Positions 44,915 through 58,240 of a stretch of DNA of 64,000 bases are shown here, piece by piece; position 1 is the stretch's first letter, and every line of letters starts with the position of its first letter. Where the stretch lies: assembly GCA_039583875.1 (NCBI GenBank), contig CM077167.1:152289010-152353009 (forward strand). Direction: 5' to 3'. The position numbers and the translations under genes are program-made. The DNA comes from Platanthera guangdongensis (lineage: Eukaryota; Streptophyta; Magnoliopsida; Asparagales; Orchidaceae). The notes beneath the pieces are model-generated. The model had not been told where the DNA came from and did no database searches. It saw only the letters and a list, made by a program, of their open reading frames with translations.

Positions 44915-47900
44915 ACCCCTTTTTTTTTTTTTTTGGACACCGGGGTCTTAGGCCCAGAACCGCCGTTTTGCGGTGACTCCTTCACGCCCTGAAGGGTCAT
45001 CACCACAAAGCGCCGATACTGCCGGCCGAATTCGATCACAGAAAAGTAGCATAAAGATGTAAATGCAAAATTGCAGTCCACAGAAAGTCACATATCAAAA
45101 TAAATATAACTCCACGAAGGGAGTGTCCACATAAAATAACATCAGAGTAGCAAAAACGGGCTTATGCCCGGTACATCATAACCTCACTACAAGATCTATC
45201 ATGCAGAAACAAAAGTAGAAAACTACTCAAGGTCGAGACTCACGGTCCCGGCTGTATGAACTCCGGAGCTAGACTGCCCCACCTCCAAGCGCACCGGTCT
45301 CTGGGGCTGCTCCTCCAAGCTGGTCTCCACGATCCCCTAAATGATGCGGTTCGAAAACCGTTAGTCTAAAATACTAAGTCCTATCATCCCCCGCCCCTTC
45401 CCCCACGGCTCCTAGGCACAGAGCGGGGAGGAAGAAAGGGGAGGACTTGAAGGTGGAGAATAATCAAAAGCAGATGACAGCGGACATATACTAGCAATTC
45501 TATATCATGTATAGACATAAGCTGAAATATGAAATGTAACCTTCACTTATGTGAAAACACATAAGCCAAGGGGTCTTCTGCAAGACTTCGATCATATAAA
45601 AAGTCCCATAACAATTTATACGTTGGGGTGTCGGTGATCAAACAGCAGTAACTATATATATCAAAATTAACCTTAATTTATAAACTTGCCCACACAAGCT
45701 TATAGACTAAGGGGTCGTTTTGCAGGTCCTAAAGTATAAGCGTCCCATTCCACTTATACTCTAGGTGTCAAGGTTAAGGGTAACGATTATGCTATGACAT
45801 GCATGTGGGTATGATGGACATGCAAGTGCAACACACACACCCGACTCTGTGCACACAGACCTTTAGTTCCCCCTTTCTGGAGCCGTAACCTCCCAGGATA
45901 CCTCCGTAGTGGCAGACGGAAGCGGTGGGTTGGGCCTCGCCCACCTCTAAACCAGTAAAGCACTACCGGTCAGACCTATCGTACGCCTCAACGCTTGGTG
46001 CACGAAGCGGACTCCTGCGTACTCTTGCCGGCTGGCGCACCGGACTTCTGATGGCGAAGTGCTAACCACACTTGCCGAGTCAACGAATTGGCGTCGGTGC
46101 ATCGACCCTCCAATACTGAAGACCCACCACCTTAATTTCCTTTCCTTTTATGCACATGCAAATTTGGCGTAATCAAACCCGAGCCGAAGCTCCCCGGACA
46201 AACACGTCCGTCTCAAACCATCGAGCCGAAGCTCCCCGGACCCAAAGTCCGTCTTTTAACCATCCGAGCCGAAGCTCCAAGCTACCTACCAGTGCTATCA
46301 GTGTTTGTGAAAGGTGCAACCCTAATTACTAAGTTAATCTTTCCAGCTTTTAAAACGGTTTACGTTAACCCAGGACTGCCCCCGGTATTCCCTGTGAAGG
46401 GCTCTCAAGGGGCACTAGGAACTGTGTTGGGATTACGCCCAGCGTTCCCTTTCGCAAGGTACTTATTTTGTTATTGGTTGATTCCCTTACCCATTATTTT
46501 CTCATGTTCCGATATGCTAATCCTAGGGTGATTTGACTCCAACTCTCCTTGGGTAGGACGATCTTTCGTCGGACCCGAACGCCTCTAAACCCTAGACAAA
46601 ATCACACCCTACTCACTCATCTTCCATAGATGCAACCCACTCTACTTATCTTTCCAGCAAATCATCAAGACCCATCACACGTGCTCTAATTCATATCCAA
46701 AATGATTTCCTGCAATTTTGCTATATGCAGACCACTTAAGCTACATGACCCGTAAGAAGGGAAGTACATGAAATACTCATCCAGTACCCTTATGATAATT
46801 ATTAGAGGGATAAAATGACATTTGAAGCATAAATCCAGAAATCCATAATTTTTCTAATTTGTCTGATAATTAATTTATTTATTCTAGTGTCCCAAAAGGC
46901 CCAAGTTTGAACATGAAGTACCATTTGCAGACAAGATAATAATCCACTAAATTTATGATAATTACAAAATTCATAACCAACTCTAAATCCTAAGTCTTCT
47001 AAGTTTTCAGCAAGGTTTAGGCCTTTAAAGTTAATTTCAAAGATGCCCCATAAAAAGTCATTTTAAAAGCTTTTATAGTAATAATACCTCCAAAAATTCA
47101 GAGAAACTTCAGGGATGATTATGATGGCCTACAAGTACCCTAGAAAATGTTTCATAATTTATCATTTGGAAATAAGGCTATATTTGAATTTCTTATGAAC
47201 TTTCTAATTTAAGGGTTAATGAACAAAGTGTGCTAATTAGCAATCAAATATTTCCACAAAAATTCCCACATGATAATATTGAGCTAAAAACACTAGGTAG
47301 CAAGTTTCATGATTTTTCATTAAGTAATGGGCTCTTGCAAGAATTATTTAGTATGTAATCAAAATAAAGCACTTGTGAAGTAGATGCCCTAAATAGATAT
47401 CCAAAAATTCTAACAAAATTCATACAAGATTATTATAGCCTAAAACTAACTCTGCCCATGTTTCATACCCTTCCTATGGGCAGTGAGACCACAATAGCCA
47501 AATTATTAATTAGGGCAATACTATTGATTACAAATGAAGTGCTACAAATATTGATCAAAATTCCTCAAGTAAATTATCAGAGGCTCAAAATACCCTAATC
47601 CCCTCACTACCCAAATTTGGTTAAGTTTCAAGATGTTTAGCTAACCTAAACCTACACTACAAGTTTTAGGTCCTAAACTAGGGTTAGGGTTTTGGGGGCC
47701 CTACCTTTTTTAAAATTAGTTAAGATTTCTAACAGAGGGTTTTATATATCCTAGAAACCTCCTTGCAAAATTTGGAGTTCATCCAAGGTGTTTAGGACTC
47801 ATGCCCTTCACAAGGCAAAAAGGTCCCCCTTTAGGGTTTGGCCTAGGGACTTAGGGCAAATCAACTCTACCCTACCCCACATTTCATGGGGAGGTGCTAA

Positions 47901-50176
47901 GTGCCATAACAAGTCAGTGGCCCAAATTTCAGCCTCTGTTGAGGTGATTTGGTCACTGAAAATCAGAAATGCACTTTTTGACCAAAATGCCCTTATTAAG
48001 GTATAGTTAGGGTTGGGTCAAAACCTATTCAAAACACATCCAAATTAAATAAAATTTTATACAGATACCTAAAATGAACCCAGAGACCACTCACCAAAAT
48101 TTAGGAAGGTTTGGAGGTGTTTAGTGCACCTATTTAATTTATTTAATAATTATTAAATGTTTATAAAAACTATAGAAATATTTTCTCCAAAAATTCCCAT
48201 TTTTGGACCAGATCTAGGTATAGCTAGGGTAGACTCCCTGTAAACATTTCAACTGATTTGGACTAGGTATGAAGTGTGGGCACTCAGTTTAGTGACTGCC
48301 TAGCCCTAAGGGTATGTCCCACCAAAATGGGTGTCCTGATCAAACCATGAGCCTAAATTGGTTCAAACCAATTGTAAAATAAAGTAGACAGAAAGGGCTA
48401 CAAATCATGTGTTGATCATTTCCTCATACAGAGCCTCTAACTATTTTTAAATATTTAAAGCATTAAATGACAAAAGTGTGACAGAATGAAATAAATAGAA
48501 TTAATTTCCTATAGTTTAATCCTGATGCAGCACGAATCTTGGCGCAGGGATCAACGGCATCCGGTCATCGTCTTCGTTGAGCCGACGGCTGCGATTCGTC
48601 CCGCCTGGAGCGATTTCCAAACGCCTCTGCCGGCTACCCGGCCACCTCCCCGGCCGGCCACCGGCACCACCACCTCCGTTGAGGTGGTGGCCATCCCCAG
48701 GCGGCGGCTTGGCCGCCGGAAACCTCTTTTCCGGCGATCCCGAGAGATGAAGATTTCCAGAAAAATCCATGGAAAGCCGAATTGGATCGGGCTCAATTGA
48801 GCCCGAACCTTGGACCTATTGATTGCTAAGATCTAATCATGAGTTAAGGAGAGGGGGAGGACCTTCCTGGCGGCCTGGATACGAGAGGAGCGGTGGGATG
48901 CCATTGACGACGGCGGCGGCGCTCGGCTTCTGCAACAGCACAGTGGGATGGCTCGTCTCCTCCAGGTAAACGCTCTAAAATGATCCCCTTGGCCCCCTGA
49001 TGGTGTTTAAATGGCAAATGGGGGAGAGGGGAGGCTGGTTCTTCAATGGCCATTAACACCATTAAAGGTGTGGCTCGGGTAGAGTGGAGGGGGGCTGAAC
49101 CCATCCCTTGGTGGCCGGGAAACGGCTGGAATCAACTCCTCTCCCCTAGAGGAGTTGATTGCAGCCATAAATGGTGGCTGTTAGCCTCCCTTGGCCGGCC
49201 TTCCACTTCCCCTTCCTCTTCCTCAATTTCTCTCTCCTCCATTATCATGGAGGGGAGCTCCTTCCTCTCTCCTAGTCACCTCTGGTTGACTAGTCAACCT
49301 CATAAGCTAAATGCAGCCCACTTGATTATGATGGTCATGGGGGGTGGGGTTAGCCTAAGGGAGAAGTGGCTTGGGCTTGGGTTAGCCCTTTTTGGGCTAG
49401 GTTTGACTTGACCTAAATGAGGGTTGACCTGGTCAATTTGACCATCTGGGTTGACCCATTGGGTTTTTAGTGGCCCATTGGACTCCCTTAAGGTCTAGGG
49501 TTACTTGAATAGGGTTGGTTGGGCCTCTTGGTGGTCTCATGTCCCTTGGCAAGGGCACTTTGACCATCTAGGGCTAGAGTTGACTTGGGTCAACCTGGCC
49601 TCTAGGGCTGACCCCAAGGTGTCCTTAGTGACCCATTGGCTTCCCCTAGGGTCTAGGTAGGGCTATGTAGGGTTACACTGCCCTCTGGAGGTCACATACC
49701 CTTAGCAAGTGTACTTTGACCAGATTAGGAGGTTGAGTTGACTTGGGTCAACCTGGCCTCTAGGGCTGACCCCAAGGTGTCCTTAGTGACCCATTGACCT
49801 CACTTTAGGGTTAGGAGGGCATAGGTGGGGTCCTCTAGGCTAGGAGTAGGTCAATTGACCCTAAGTAGGCTATTTTGACCCATTTGGGGCTAGGGTTGAC
49901 CTTGGTCAACTGAGCCTCTTTGGTTGACCCCAATGGGTCCTTATGGCTCTAAAGGGCCTCCAAAGGTATTAGGGGTATTGTGGTAGGGTCTTGGGGTTAA
50001 GGTGTAGCCCATGGTCATCCTAAACCATTGTTCAGAGTTCTACTATTTGCAGACCATGATGATTTTCCACATTTTGTCCCCTATCTCTTGGCCCATTTCT
50101 GGCTTCCTAGGGTTTGTCATGACCTAGTCATGGACAAAACCACTCCTAGAGGTCTAGTTGGAAATGAGATGTTACA
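44909..50176 (-). repeat. G3 5' LTR (5268 bp)
   Basis: Aligns base for base with 34456-39724, with few substitutions and tiny indels. W-box repeat block at about 49405-50045; TATA-like sequence near 47740. No gene seen. Confidence 0.95.
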
Positions 50177-50181
50177 CATAA

Positions 50182-50433
50182 CCGCCACGGTAATGGACAC
50201 GACCAAACTGCACACGGGTAGGGACACGAGTTGGCACACGCTCGTGTCGGATGACACGCCCGTGTCATCCGGCCGTGTTCCTGGCCGTGTCCTTCTCGGG
50301 ATGAAAACGGCCAAAAACATCACCAGCCAGACACGGCCTTGGACAAGCCCGTGTCCTAGGCTATGTACCCCTATACAGGCACCAAAAACCCGTTTTTCGC
50401 GACCAACTCGCACACAATTTTCGGGGCGTTACA
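50182..50433 (-). repeat. G2 3' LTR, U3 start, after G3
   Basis: Continues the LTR from 34455 and ends in CGTTACA at 50433. It contains CGTGTC-type half-palindromes and GACACGCCCGTGTC near 50255. CTCCCCCACTTAAG at 50436-50450 is the polypurine tract in antisense. Confidence 0.92.
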
Positions 50434-50487
50434 AATCTCCCCCACTTAAGGAATTTCGTCCCGAAATAAAATAAAGGTACACAAAAT

Positions 50488-53400
50488 CTAACCGATACCT
50501 GAGTGGAACAACTCGGGGTATTCCTCCAACATAGCTTGCTCTCGCTCCCAAGAAAGCTCCTCACATCCACAATTATCCCAACGGACTTTAACCATTCGGA
50601 CCTCCTTGTTGCGGAGTCGTTTGACTGTGACATCTTCAATTCGTATTGGCCTGACCCTTGTTGTTAACTCATAATCAACTGGTACCTGATTGTCCACAAC
50701 GATCTGTGAAGGCTCTTGCACTGCCTTACGCAACACTGATACGTAGAACACGTCATGCAGCCCACTCAACTTCGTCGACAGCTTCAACCTATACGCTGCC
50801 TCGCCAACACGCTCCAGGATTTCAAATGGTCCAAGGTATCTTGGACTCAGCTTCTTCAAGCGTCAAACCCGCGATACACCCTTGAACGGCTTGATTTTTA
50901 GATATACCATGTCACCAACGTTGAACTCCACATTTCTATGTTTGGCGTTGTAATACTTTGACTGTCTATCCTGAGCAATCTTCAGTCTTTCCTGAATTGT
51001 CTGTATCATTGAAGTGGCGTCTTCCACCGCTTGACGTTTATACAACTTCGATTCGCCTGCCTCCAACCAAGAAAACGGCATACGACACTTCCTCCCGTAT
51101 AAGACTTCGAAATGCGCCATTCCAATACTTGCCTGAAAGCTGTTGTTGTACGCAAACTCCACCATGTACAAGTGATCCTCCCAATTCTTCCCGAAATCTA
51201 GGACGCACATGCGAAGCATGTCCTCCATAGTCCTGTTGACTCTCTCGGTTTGGCCATCTGTCTGCGGGTGAAAGGCTGTGCTGAACTTTAACTTAGTACC
51301 CAACAGACCATGCACCAACCTCCAGTTATTCGACGTGAAGCGTCCATCACGATCACTAACAATACTGCGGGGCACACCATGCAATCGTACAATATTCTCC
51401 ACATAGAGTTTGCCTAACTTTTCCAATGGATCTTCCTTCCTGACCGGGATAATGTGTGACACATTTGTCAACCTATCTACGACCACCCAAATGGCGTCGT
51501 TTCTCTTCTGCGACTTCGGCAAACCGTGCACAAAATCCATAGATATGTCATCAAATTTCCATTCTGGGATAGGAAGGGATTTCAAGAAACCTCCGGGTTT
51601 CTGGTATTCCGCCTTCACCAATGCACATGTACGCCACTTGGCCACATAAAGTGCTACGTATTTCTTCAAACTCGATCACCAGAAAAATTTCTTCATGTCT
51701 CTATACATCTTTGTGCTTCCCGGGTGGATTGAGTACTTGGTATGATGAGCCTCATACATCAACTCCTCCCGAATATTATCCGCACTAGGAACGCATAGAC
51801 GACCATCCTTCCTTAGCAACCCATCTTCAACCACCAACTGGAATTTGACTCATCCAAAGATTCATCCAAGATCTGCTTCATCCTGTTATCCTGAACCAAA
51901 GCCCGCCGAACTCTATCTGTTAGGTCACACTGCACCTCTGTCCAAAACAGTTTCTCCTCGACACTAGACTGCTTATCGACACAAGATATCTCCAATGCCT
52001 CCAACTCTTGGACCAATCTCTCATCATGTACCGATAACCAGTTGGCTTGTGCGGGAATCTTACGACTCAACGCATCCGCCACTGCATTTCCCTTCCCAGG
52101 CACATAATGTATCTTGAAGGTGTAGTCCCCTAAGAACTCCATCCACCTCCGCTGCCTCATGTTCAGATCCTTTTGGTCCAACAGGTACTTCAAACTCTTA
52201 TGATCGGTGTAAATATCGACCTTCACACCGTACAGATAGTGCCTCCAAAGCTTTAGAGCAAATATCACGGCCGCTAACTCTAAGTCATGGACCGGATAAT
52301 TCCTTTCGTGAACCTTCAGTTTTCGTGAACCATAAGCTATCACTCTCCCATGTTGTAGCAGAACACAGCCCAAACCACTGCCCGAAGCATCACTATAGAT
52401 CTCGAACCCTTCGGTTCCACTTGGCGAACATAAAATAGGCACCGTGGTCAACCGCCTCTTCAACTCTTCAAAAGCATGTTCGCACTCCGGAGACCACACA
52501 AACTTCTGATCCTTTCTTGTCAACGTCGTGAGTGGTATTGCTATCCGCGAGAAGTTCTCTACGAAGTGCCTGTAGTAGCTAGCAAGCCCCAGAAAACTCC
52601 GGACCTCTGCCACCGTAGTCAAAGTAGGCCACTCCCGTATCACCACTATCTTCGCCAGATCCACAGCTATTCCCTCTCCACTGACAACATGACCAAGGAA
52701 TGCTATCGAGGATAACCAGAATTCACACTTACAGAACTTTGCATACAACTGACTTTTCCTCAATGTCTCCAACACCATGTGTAAATGCTTGTAGTGATCC
52801 TCCTCGCACCGCGAATACAGCAGGATATCATCGATAAATACTATCACGAAATGATCTAGGTATTCTCTGAACGTCCTACTCATTAGATCCATAAACACGG
52901 ATGGCGCATTCGTCAACCCAAACGGCATGACCGTGAACTCGTAATGCCCAAACCACGTACTGAATGCTATCCTTAGGATGTCGCTCTCTCTTATCCTCAA
53001 CTGATAGTAACCAGACTTCAAATCTAACTTCGAATATACTGTTGATCCAACCAACTAATCAAACAGATCATCAATCCTCGAGATTGGATATTTGTTCTTC
53101 TCCGTAAGTTTGTTCAATTCCCAATAATCGATAAAAAGCCGCAAGCTCCCATCCTTCTTCTTGACAAAGAGAACTGGTGCGCTCCAAGGCGATGAACTTG
53201 GACGCACATAAACTTGCTCTAGCAACTCTTGCAGTTGCACCTTCAACTCTGCCATCTCTCTTGGCGCTATCCGATAAGGAGAGCGTGACACCGGTTTGGC
53301 ACCCGGTACCAGCTCAATGGTAAAATCAATCTCCCGCTGAGGAGGGGCTCCTGGGAGATCATCTGGGAACACATCGGGATACTCGGACACAACAGGTATA

Positions 53401-53871
53401 TTGTCAAGTCTTGGATTAGGCATCGAAGTCTGCACTAATTTGACAAACAGCTCTACCCCAGACCGAGCTGCCATGATCACCTGAAGGGCCGACGTCAAGA
53501 TCTTACCCGACCCCTTCATGCCCGCGAAAGTCGTCTCCCGATCAGTGTTTTGACTCAACTTAACTTCCTTACGGTTGCAATCAATGCATGCACCCTGCTC
53601 CAAGAGCCAATCCATACTGAATATTATGTTGAACTCCACTAACGGTAGAATCAACGCTCGCAAACCAAACCCCTGATCTCCAATCTGAATCTTCACTACG
53701 CAGACCCTATCCGCATGCATTGAGCACTACTAGGCAACAACACATCCATTATGTCTTTTGCCATCGTAAGATGTACTCCAACACGCAATACAATTCTTTT
53801 GGGCAAACAGAGACGCGAAGCCCCCTTTAACGAACGGTGCTCCCGCCGGATAAATGAAATTCAGAACAAAG
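50488..53871 (-). pseudogene. pol: G2 protease (degraded), RT, RNase H, integrase, chromodomain-like tail
   Basis: The protease Asp-Thr-Gly is not recognisable; frameshifts damage 53720-53870. RT is recognisable from [17 protein letters not shown] linker sequence; TAG at 53055 (after DDLFD) replaces Gln. The RT core then runs clean: LDLKSGYYQ, intact [10 protein letters not shown]. RNase H has [10 protein letters not shown] and [11 protein letters not shown] frameshift lies near 51830, and a TGA near 51676 lies in the integrase zinc domain. The integrase core is intact (MDFVHGLP, SDRDGRF, DGQTERVNRT). TGA at 50863 falls where G1 has Arg. The tail includes KKLSPRYLGPFEIL and VKVRWDNCGCEELSWE, ending at 50488. 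It supplies the RT segment G1 has lost. Confidence 0.88.
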
Positions 53872-53950
53872 CTTAGCACAAGTGGTTCTAGACTAACATG
53901 CACAAAGGCAACAAGTGTCTAAAGCTAAATGCTAGAATTTTAAACCTTAC
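53872..53950 (-). other. Candidate intron at the G2 gag-protease junction
   Basis: Minus strand ACAG|GTAAGG at 53950, a strong donor, and TGTGCTAAG at 53872, 79 bp. Same place, size and phase-1 Gly as G1. A TAA follows the donor at the same spacing. The downstream protease is too decayed to test the frame. Confidence 0.5.
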
Positions 53951-54890
53951 CTGTCACCACGACCGCGTGCTTTCTGGCCTCTTGCTGACCCAGGCTGCAC
54001 ACTTCAGACTTCCTCTGGGACATAAAATGTCCGTTCCAACAGCTACGGGAAAAATGCCCCACTTTTCCGCAGATATAGCAAGCTCCTGGGACTCGACTTG
54101 TAGTTGCCCCCAACGCACCAGAAGAAGGTGCTGAGTTCGAAGTCTTCAGCTTCTTGTTCCATCAGCGGACACCCGACTTTGAACTTGACCCTTTGAACTG
54201 TGGTTTCTTAGTACTAGAGTCCTCACCTGCTCCTGGCATAGCTTCCTTAATCTTCTGAGCACCATCCCAACATTCTCGGGCAAAGTGCCCTTTCTTGCCA
54301 CAAGTATGACAGTTGTAAGTAACCTTGCTAGTCGATGATCTAACCTTTTTCTTCAGCGTTCTGCGAGATGCACCCCTCGTAGGACTTGCAGAGTTCGATA
54401 CCCTACTCACTGGTATCTGGTGAATTTTTCCCATTTCCACTTCCAAAGATCTGGCCGACTCTACCAAGGCTCGGAATCCCAATAGGTTTGGTCCTAGCAG
54501 TAGGATTCGCAGCACACCACGCAGCCTATTATAGAATCTATCAACTATAGATTGTTCGTTCTCCAATTCAAAGCATGGGTAGCGGCTTATGAAAAGGAAC
54601 ACCTGCAAATACTCATCGACTGAGTGCGTACCAAGCACTAAGGACATGTTCAATTGCTGGCCTGCTGGCCTTCTTAAATTCCTTTGATCCAACACACCAC
54701 CTGATATTGAAGTTAGCTCAGGAACAAAAGGTTGCACATTGCTTCCCTGTTGTGCACTAGTCACAGTGAGCACCACTTCAACGATTCTTCTTATGGTTTC
54801 AAATGATGGAGGGGTTTCAATCACGATGCTGGGTGCACTATAATCATCAGAAACCAGACGTTCTATCGGCTCTGCGCCACTCCCGCTCAC
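53951..54890 (-). pseudogene. gag: G2 gag pseudogene with two zinc knuckles
   Basis: Opens at GTG 54890 next to TATAG, as in G1. About 110 residues of capsid core (the WW region of G1) are missing. It carries HSVDEYLQVF, RFYNRLRG and two CCHC knuckles: CHTCGKKGHFAREC (54162-54890 part) and CYICGKVGHFSRSC near 54050-54095. A TGA at about 54162 lies between them. G1 has only one knuckle here, so one was gained in G2 or lost in G1. Confidence 0.83.
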
Positions 54891-55045
54891 CTATAGTCGT
54901 ACAAAATACCAAAAAGTGACAAAACAAAATTGCAAAAAGCAACTATAGGAACACGCAGGTTCCTCTAAACAAGTGTATTTTTCATTCCTAAGTGGACATT
55001 CATGGGTTCTTTTTGATGTTATAACGATGACGCACACATGTGCTC

Positions 55046-55079
55046 ACCACGCCTTAAAAGAATACTCCCACGAATTCAT
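55046..55079 (-). promoter_or_regulatory. G2 polypurine-tract-like motif near the primer site
   Basis: Minus strand TATTCTTTTAAGGCG closely resembles the ATTCTTTTAAGAGGG before the G1 3' LTR. G1 has the same motif 35-70 bases after its own primer site (1034-1062). Role unknown. Confidence 0.4.
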
Positions 55080-55100
55080 TTAAGCCTGACTGTAACCAGA

Positions 55101-55112
55101 AGTCTGATACCA
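55101..55112 (-). promoter_or_regulatory. G2 primer-binding site
   Basis: Minus-strand TGGTATCAGACT, three bases from the LTR at 55116; initiator tRNA-Met type. Confidence 0.85.
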
Positions 55113-55115
55113 AAT

Positions 55116-57090
55116 TGTAACACCTCCATCCGTCACATGGCATATAACAGAAGGTACAGCTGGAACCCAATGCCATATACCACAGACAGTCGGAAGGATT
55201 ACCAAATGAATATTCAAACCATCCAATTAAGACTACTCGTCCTACACAGAGCATTCTAGCAGAAGTTTTTAAAATAGAAAGAACCCAAACTTAATTCCAA
55301 TAAATATGAATGTCCACAACTACGACTACAGAAATGAAACCCAAATACACTAAAACGGTACATGGCCATATGACCTTACAACTGTTCACTTAACAAAATA
55401 GTGTTTTACATACATCGGCTCGCAGGACGGCCACACATGACAATATAAAAACAACTATTCTACGGCCTTCAAGGGCCAGCACAGCAACATGGGCTCCAGC
55501 CCGCTATTTGGTACTCGGCTCCGCAGCACCTGCAAGCACAATTCCACCGCACGGTGGCAAACAAAGCAACGGTCAGCTAGAAGCCGACCAAATTATAACG
55601 ACCCCGCCCCTAACTCGGGGCGGCGGTGCTCTTTCCCTGCATAACATTAGCCCAATAAAATAATAAAGCGCAACTATACTACGCCACAGGTGTAGGCTCG
55701 CACGGCCAAATACACCGTGCACTCATGGCACATTAACGGTGAATCCTGACATATCAGTGTCTTCACCACCACCCCAAAGATGGCAACCAAGTGAGCATTT
55801 TAGCCTTTCTGACCCTATCTAGTCTAAGGCTCCCGACTATGCCAACGGCGAGTGCCCGTCTTCGGATTTCTCGCACCATTCCACATAGCCTAGGTCCAAT
55901 TCCACATGCCCGTTGCACACGCCGCATATACAATTTAAGTCCTACGCGCGGGCCAAGCTACTCTCGGATCCCAAAATTTTCCAAACAAACTCATAACCCA
56001 GTTATGATCAAGGCCGGTTCCCAAACCGCCAAGTTAGCAGAACACGTTTCCGCCCAGTTTTCTGGGTGCGCCTTGAAGCTAACCCCCAAGGATCCCTGAT
56101 GCAATCTACCGCGTAGAAACCCGAAAAATCCAAATCACGGAGTCTTCCCCGACAAAACATAGCAAATGCAACATCACCGATCCAGACGGTACACGTCCGA
56201 GTAGGCTTCACACACAATGCCTATGCCCGTACTTACGATTCCGGACTCTATATGCAACACAAGGGGGACTATTCACATCAACCCCAAGGAACCCCACGCA
56301 CACACCGCGCACTCGCGAGAGCAGGATTCCCTATGCAGAAAGAAAGAGCTTCAAACGCTCAAGTTGAGAATCGTTACCCTTGTAGTCCGTTTTGGTGTCA
56401 TGGAAAAACTACGTGGACAAAACACATGACAACGACCTTCCCTCCACGGATCCGCTCTCAGACTTCGAAACGGTACTTCGGTGCTCTGCCGGCGGCCGGA
56501 AACCTCCTTCTTCTTCCTCTTCTCTCTCACCTTGGAAGGAGAAAGCTTTGGAGAGAAAATGAGGGATTAACCTCCTATTCCTGGCCTTAACAGAGCAGGA
56601 CCTCATCTGGGTCGTCGGATCTTAATTAAAGAAAACGAACGGCTCAGATCTGCACAAAATTCTCCAGACCTGGGCCGAACACGGCTTGGCATACGGCCGT
56701 GTCCCAGGCCGTGTGCCTCGATCCAGGCACGATCGTCGAACTTAGAGACACACACGGTCCAAGACACGCCTGTGTCTCACCTAACACGCCCATGTCGGGT
56801 TCCTAGACACGCCCGTGTTCGGGGGCGTGTCACGCATAACCGCCACGGTAACGGACACGACCCAACTGCATATGGGTAGGGACATGGCTTAACACACGCC
56901 CGTGTCGGATGACACGCCCATGTCATCCGGCCGTGTTCCTGGCCGTGTCCTTCTAGTGATGAAAACGGCCACAACAAATCACCATCCAGACACGGCCTTG
57001 GACACGCCCGTGTCCTAGGCCGTGTACCCCTATACAGGCAACAAAACCCTTTTTCGCGACCGACTCGCACATAATTTTCGGGGCGTTACA
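55116..57090 (-). repeat. G2 5' LTR (1975 bp)
   Basis: Plus strand TGTAACACCTCC to GGCGTTACA. Aligns with the split 3' LTR. The GACACG/CGTGTC array is at about 56680-57060. No clear TATA box and no gene. Confidence 0.93.
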
Positions 57091-57095
57091 GGACC

Positions 57096-58223
57096 TATCA
57101 TGTCGCGTGATTTGAAAATCCCGTCAGAAAAAGACTTAGACAAAATTTCAGGAAAGTTCAGCCATGTACACGAGTAAGAGAAGAGCTACTCGAGTAGTTG
57201 AATAACTACTCGAGTACATGAAGGAGAACATACTCGGGTATATAAAGATAGACTATTCGAGTAGGTAGAAAACAACTACTCGAGTAAGCAGATAGAACTA
57301 CTCGAGTATGTATAGTGACTTACTCGAGTACATGAAGGATCTACTCGAGTAGAAGAAATACTACTCGAGTATATTACATAAACTACTCGAGTATATGAAG
57401 GACTACTCGAGTGGAATACTTGGAATAATTTCTGAAGACGTCAGCAAGCAGCTACTCGAGTAGTTGAACTAAACTACTCGAGAGGAAGTGATCTACTCGA
57501 GTACATTAAAGTTCTACTCGAGTAAAACACTTAGAAAATTCTGGAGTTACGAAAATTACAAAGTACACGAGTGAGACACGATCTACTCGAGTAGGTATAA
57601 TGAAATACTCGAGTATATTTCTATCTACTCGAGTATGTGAGTATACTTACTCGAGTATATGAGTGTATTTACTCGAGTCCATGACTTAGAAGAATTTTGA
57701 CGAGTGAAGCCTTTAATACTCGGGTATAATGAATGATCTAATCGAGTATATAAACATGCTACTCGTGTATGTGACTAAGTCTACTCGAGTACATGACTTA
57801 GCTACACGAGAGATACACTTAAGTACTCGAGTATAAAGCTTATTTACTCGAGTAAATTATAATCAATCTACTCGAGTAGTTATGGACCTACTCGAGTAAA
57901 AGACTTAGAGAATTTTGTTGTTGGAAACTCTTTCTTCTAATGTAGTCAACTTCCAATTCTTTTCCCAAGGTCCAATAGCTTGAATATGAATTGTATCCCA
58001 ATAGAGAGACCACACATGAGTTAATACCTTGGAACATGCAATGAGGGATTACATTACACAGTTCCTGTGTTTGGTGACCCATTGTGGACTGACATTGGTC
58101 TACACTTCCCAGTGAAATTCCTGCAAACATATAACTCAACCCAAGCACCAAATTCAACTTAATTCATCTTAGTTCCAGGGTGACTTCATCAAATCTGGGT
58201 TAGTGTGGATGTAATACACAACA
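57096..58223 (-). repeat. S2 3' LTR, U3 part
   Basis: Minus strand opens TGTTGTGTATTACA at 58223 after the polypurine tract and is cut by G2 at its lower end. Together with 31943-32708 the LTR is about 1.9 kb. It contains the TACTCGAGTA array. Confidence 0.85.
57165..57900 (-). repeat. S2 U3 palindrome array (CTACTCGAGTAG)
   Basis: About 30 or more copies of TACTCGAGTA, many extended to CTACTCGAGTAG, with spacing of roughly 10-45 bases. Variants include TACTCGGGTA and TACACGAG. The spacers are mostly unrelated to each other, so this is an array of sites and not a simple satellite. Confidence 0.92.
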
Positions 58224-58240
58224 ATCTCCCCCTATTTGTT
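58224..58240 (-). promoter_or_regulatory. S2 polypurine tract
   Basis: Minus-strand CAAATAGGGGGAGAT, the same as in S1, abuts the LTR. The next 190 bases are A/T-rich and noncoding. Confidence 0.8.

Larger units (their letters stand above)
34456..50176 (-). mobile_element. G3: Ty3/gypsy chromovirus with 5.27-kb LTRs
   Basis: LTRs 34456-39724 (5269 bp) and 44909-50176 (5268 bp), near-identical by eye, flank an internal region of only 5184 bp. Exact CATAA duplication at 34451-34455 and 50177-50181. Gag, protease, RT, RNase H and integrase with chromodomain-like tail are present. It is innermost in its stack and probably the youngest there. Confidence 0.95.
32709..57090 (-). mobile_element. G2: Ty3/gypsy chromovirus (Tekay-like) inserted in the S2 LTR, split by G3
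   Basis: 5' LTR 55116-57090, 3' LTR 32709-34455 plus 50182-50433, internal region 50434-55115. Exact GGACC duplication at 32704-32708 and 57091-57095. Close relative of G1 in LTR, gag and pol. Decayed by stops and frameshifts; RT active site retained. Confidence 0.94.

Noticed and set aside
50028..50474. A 148-codon plus-strand ORF
   Set aside because: It runs across the G3/G2 junction at 50176 and into noncoding LTR, so it is a chance fusion.
57165..57900. Regularly repeated palindromes as a CRISPR array
   Set aside because: The repeats are 8-12 bp with irregular spacing and variants, no cas genes are present, and the setting is a plant retrotransposon LTR.
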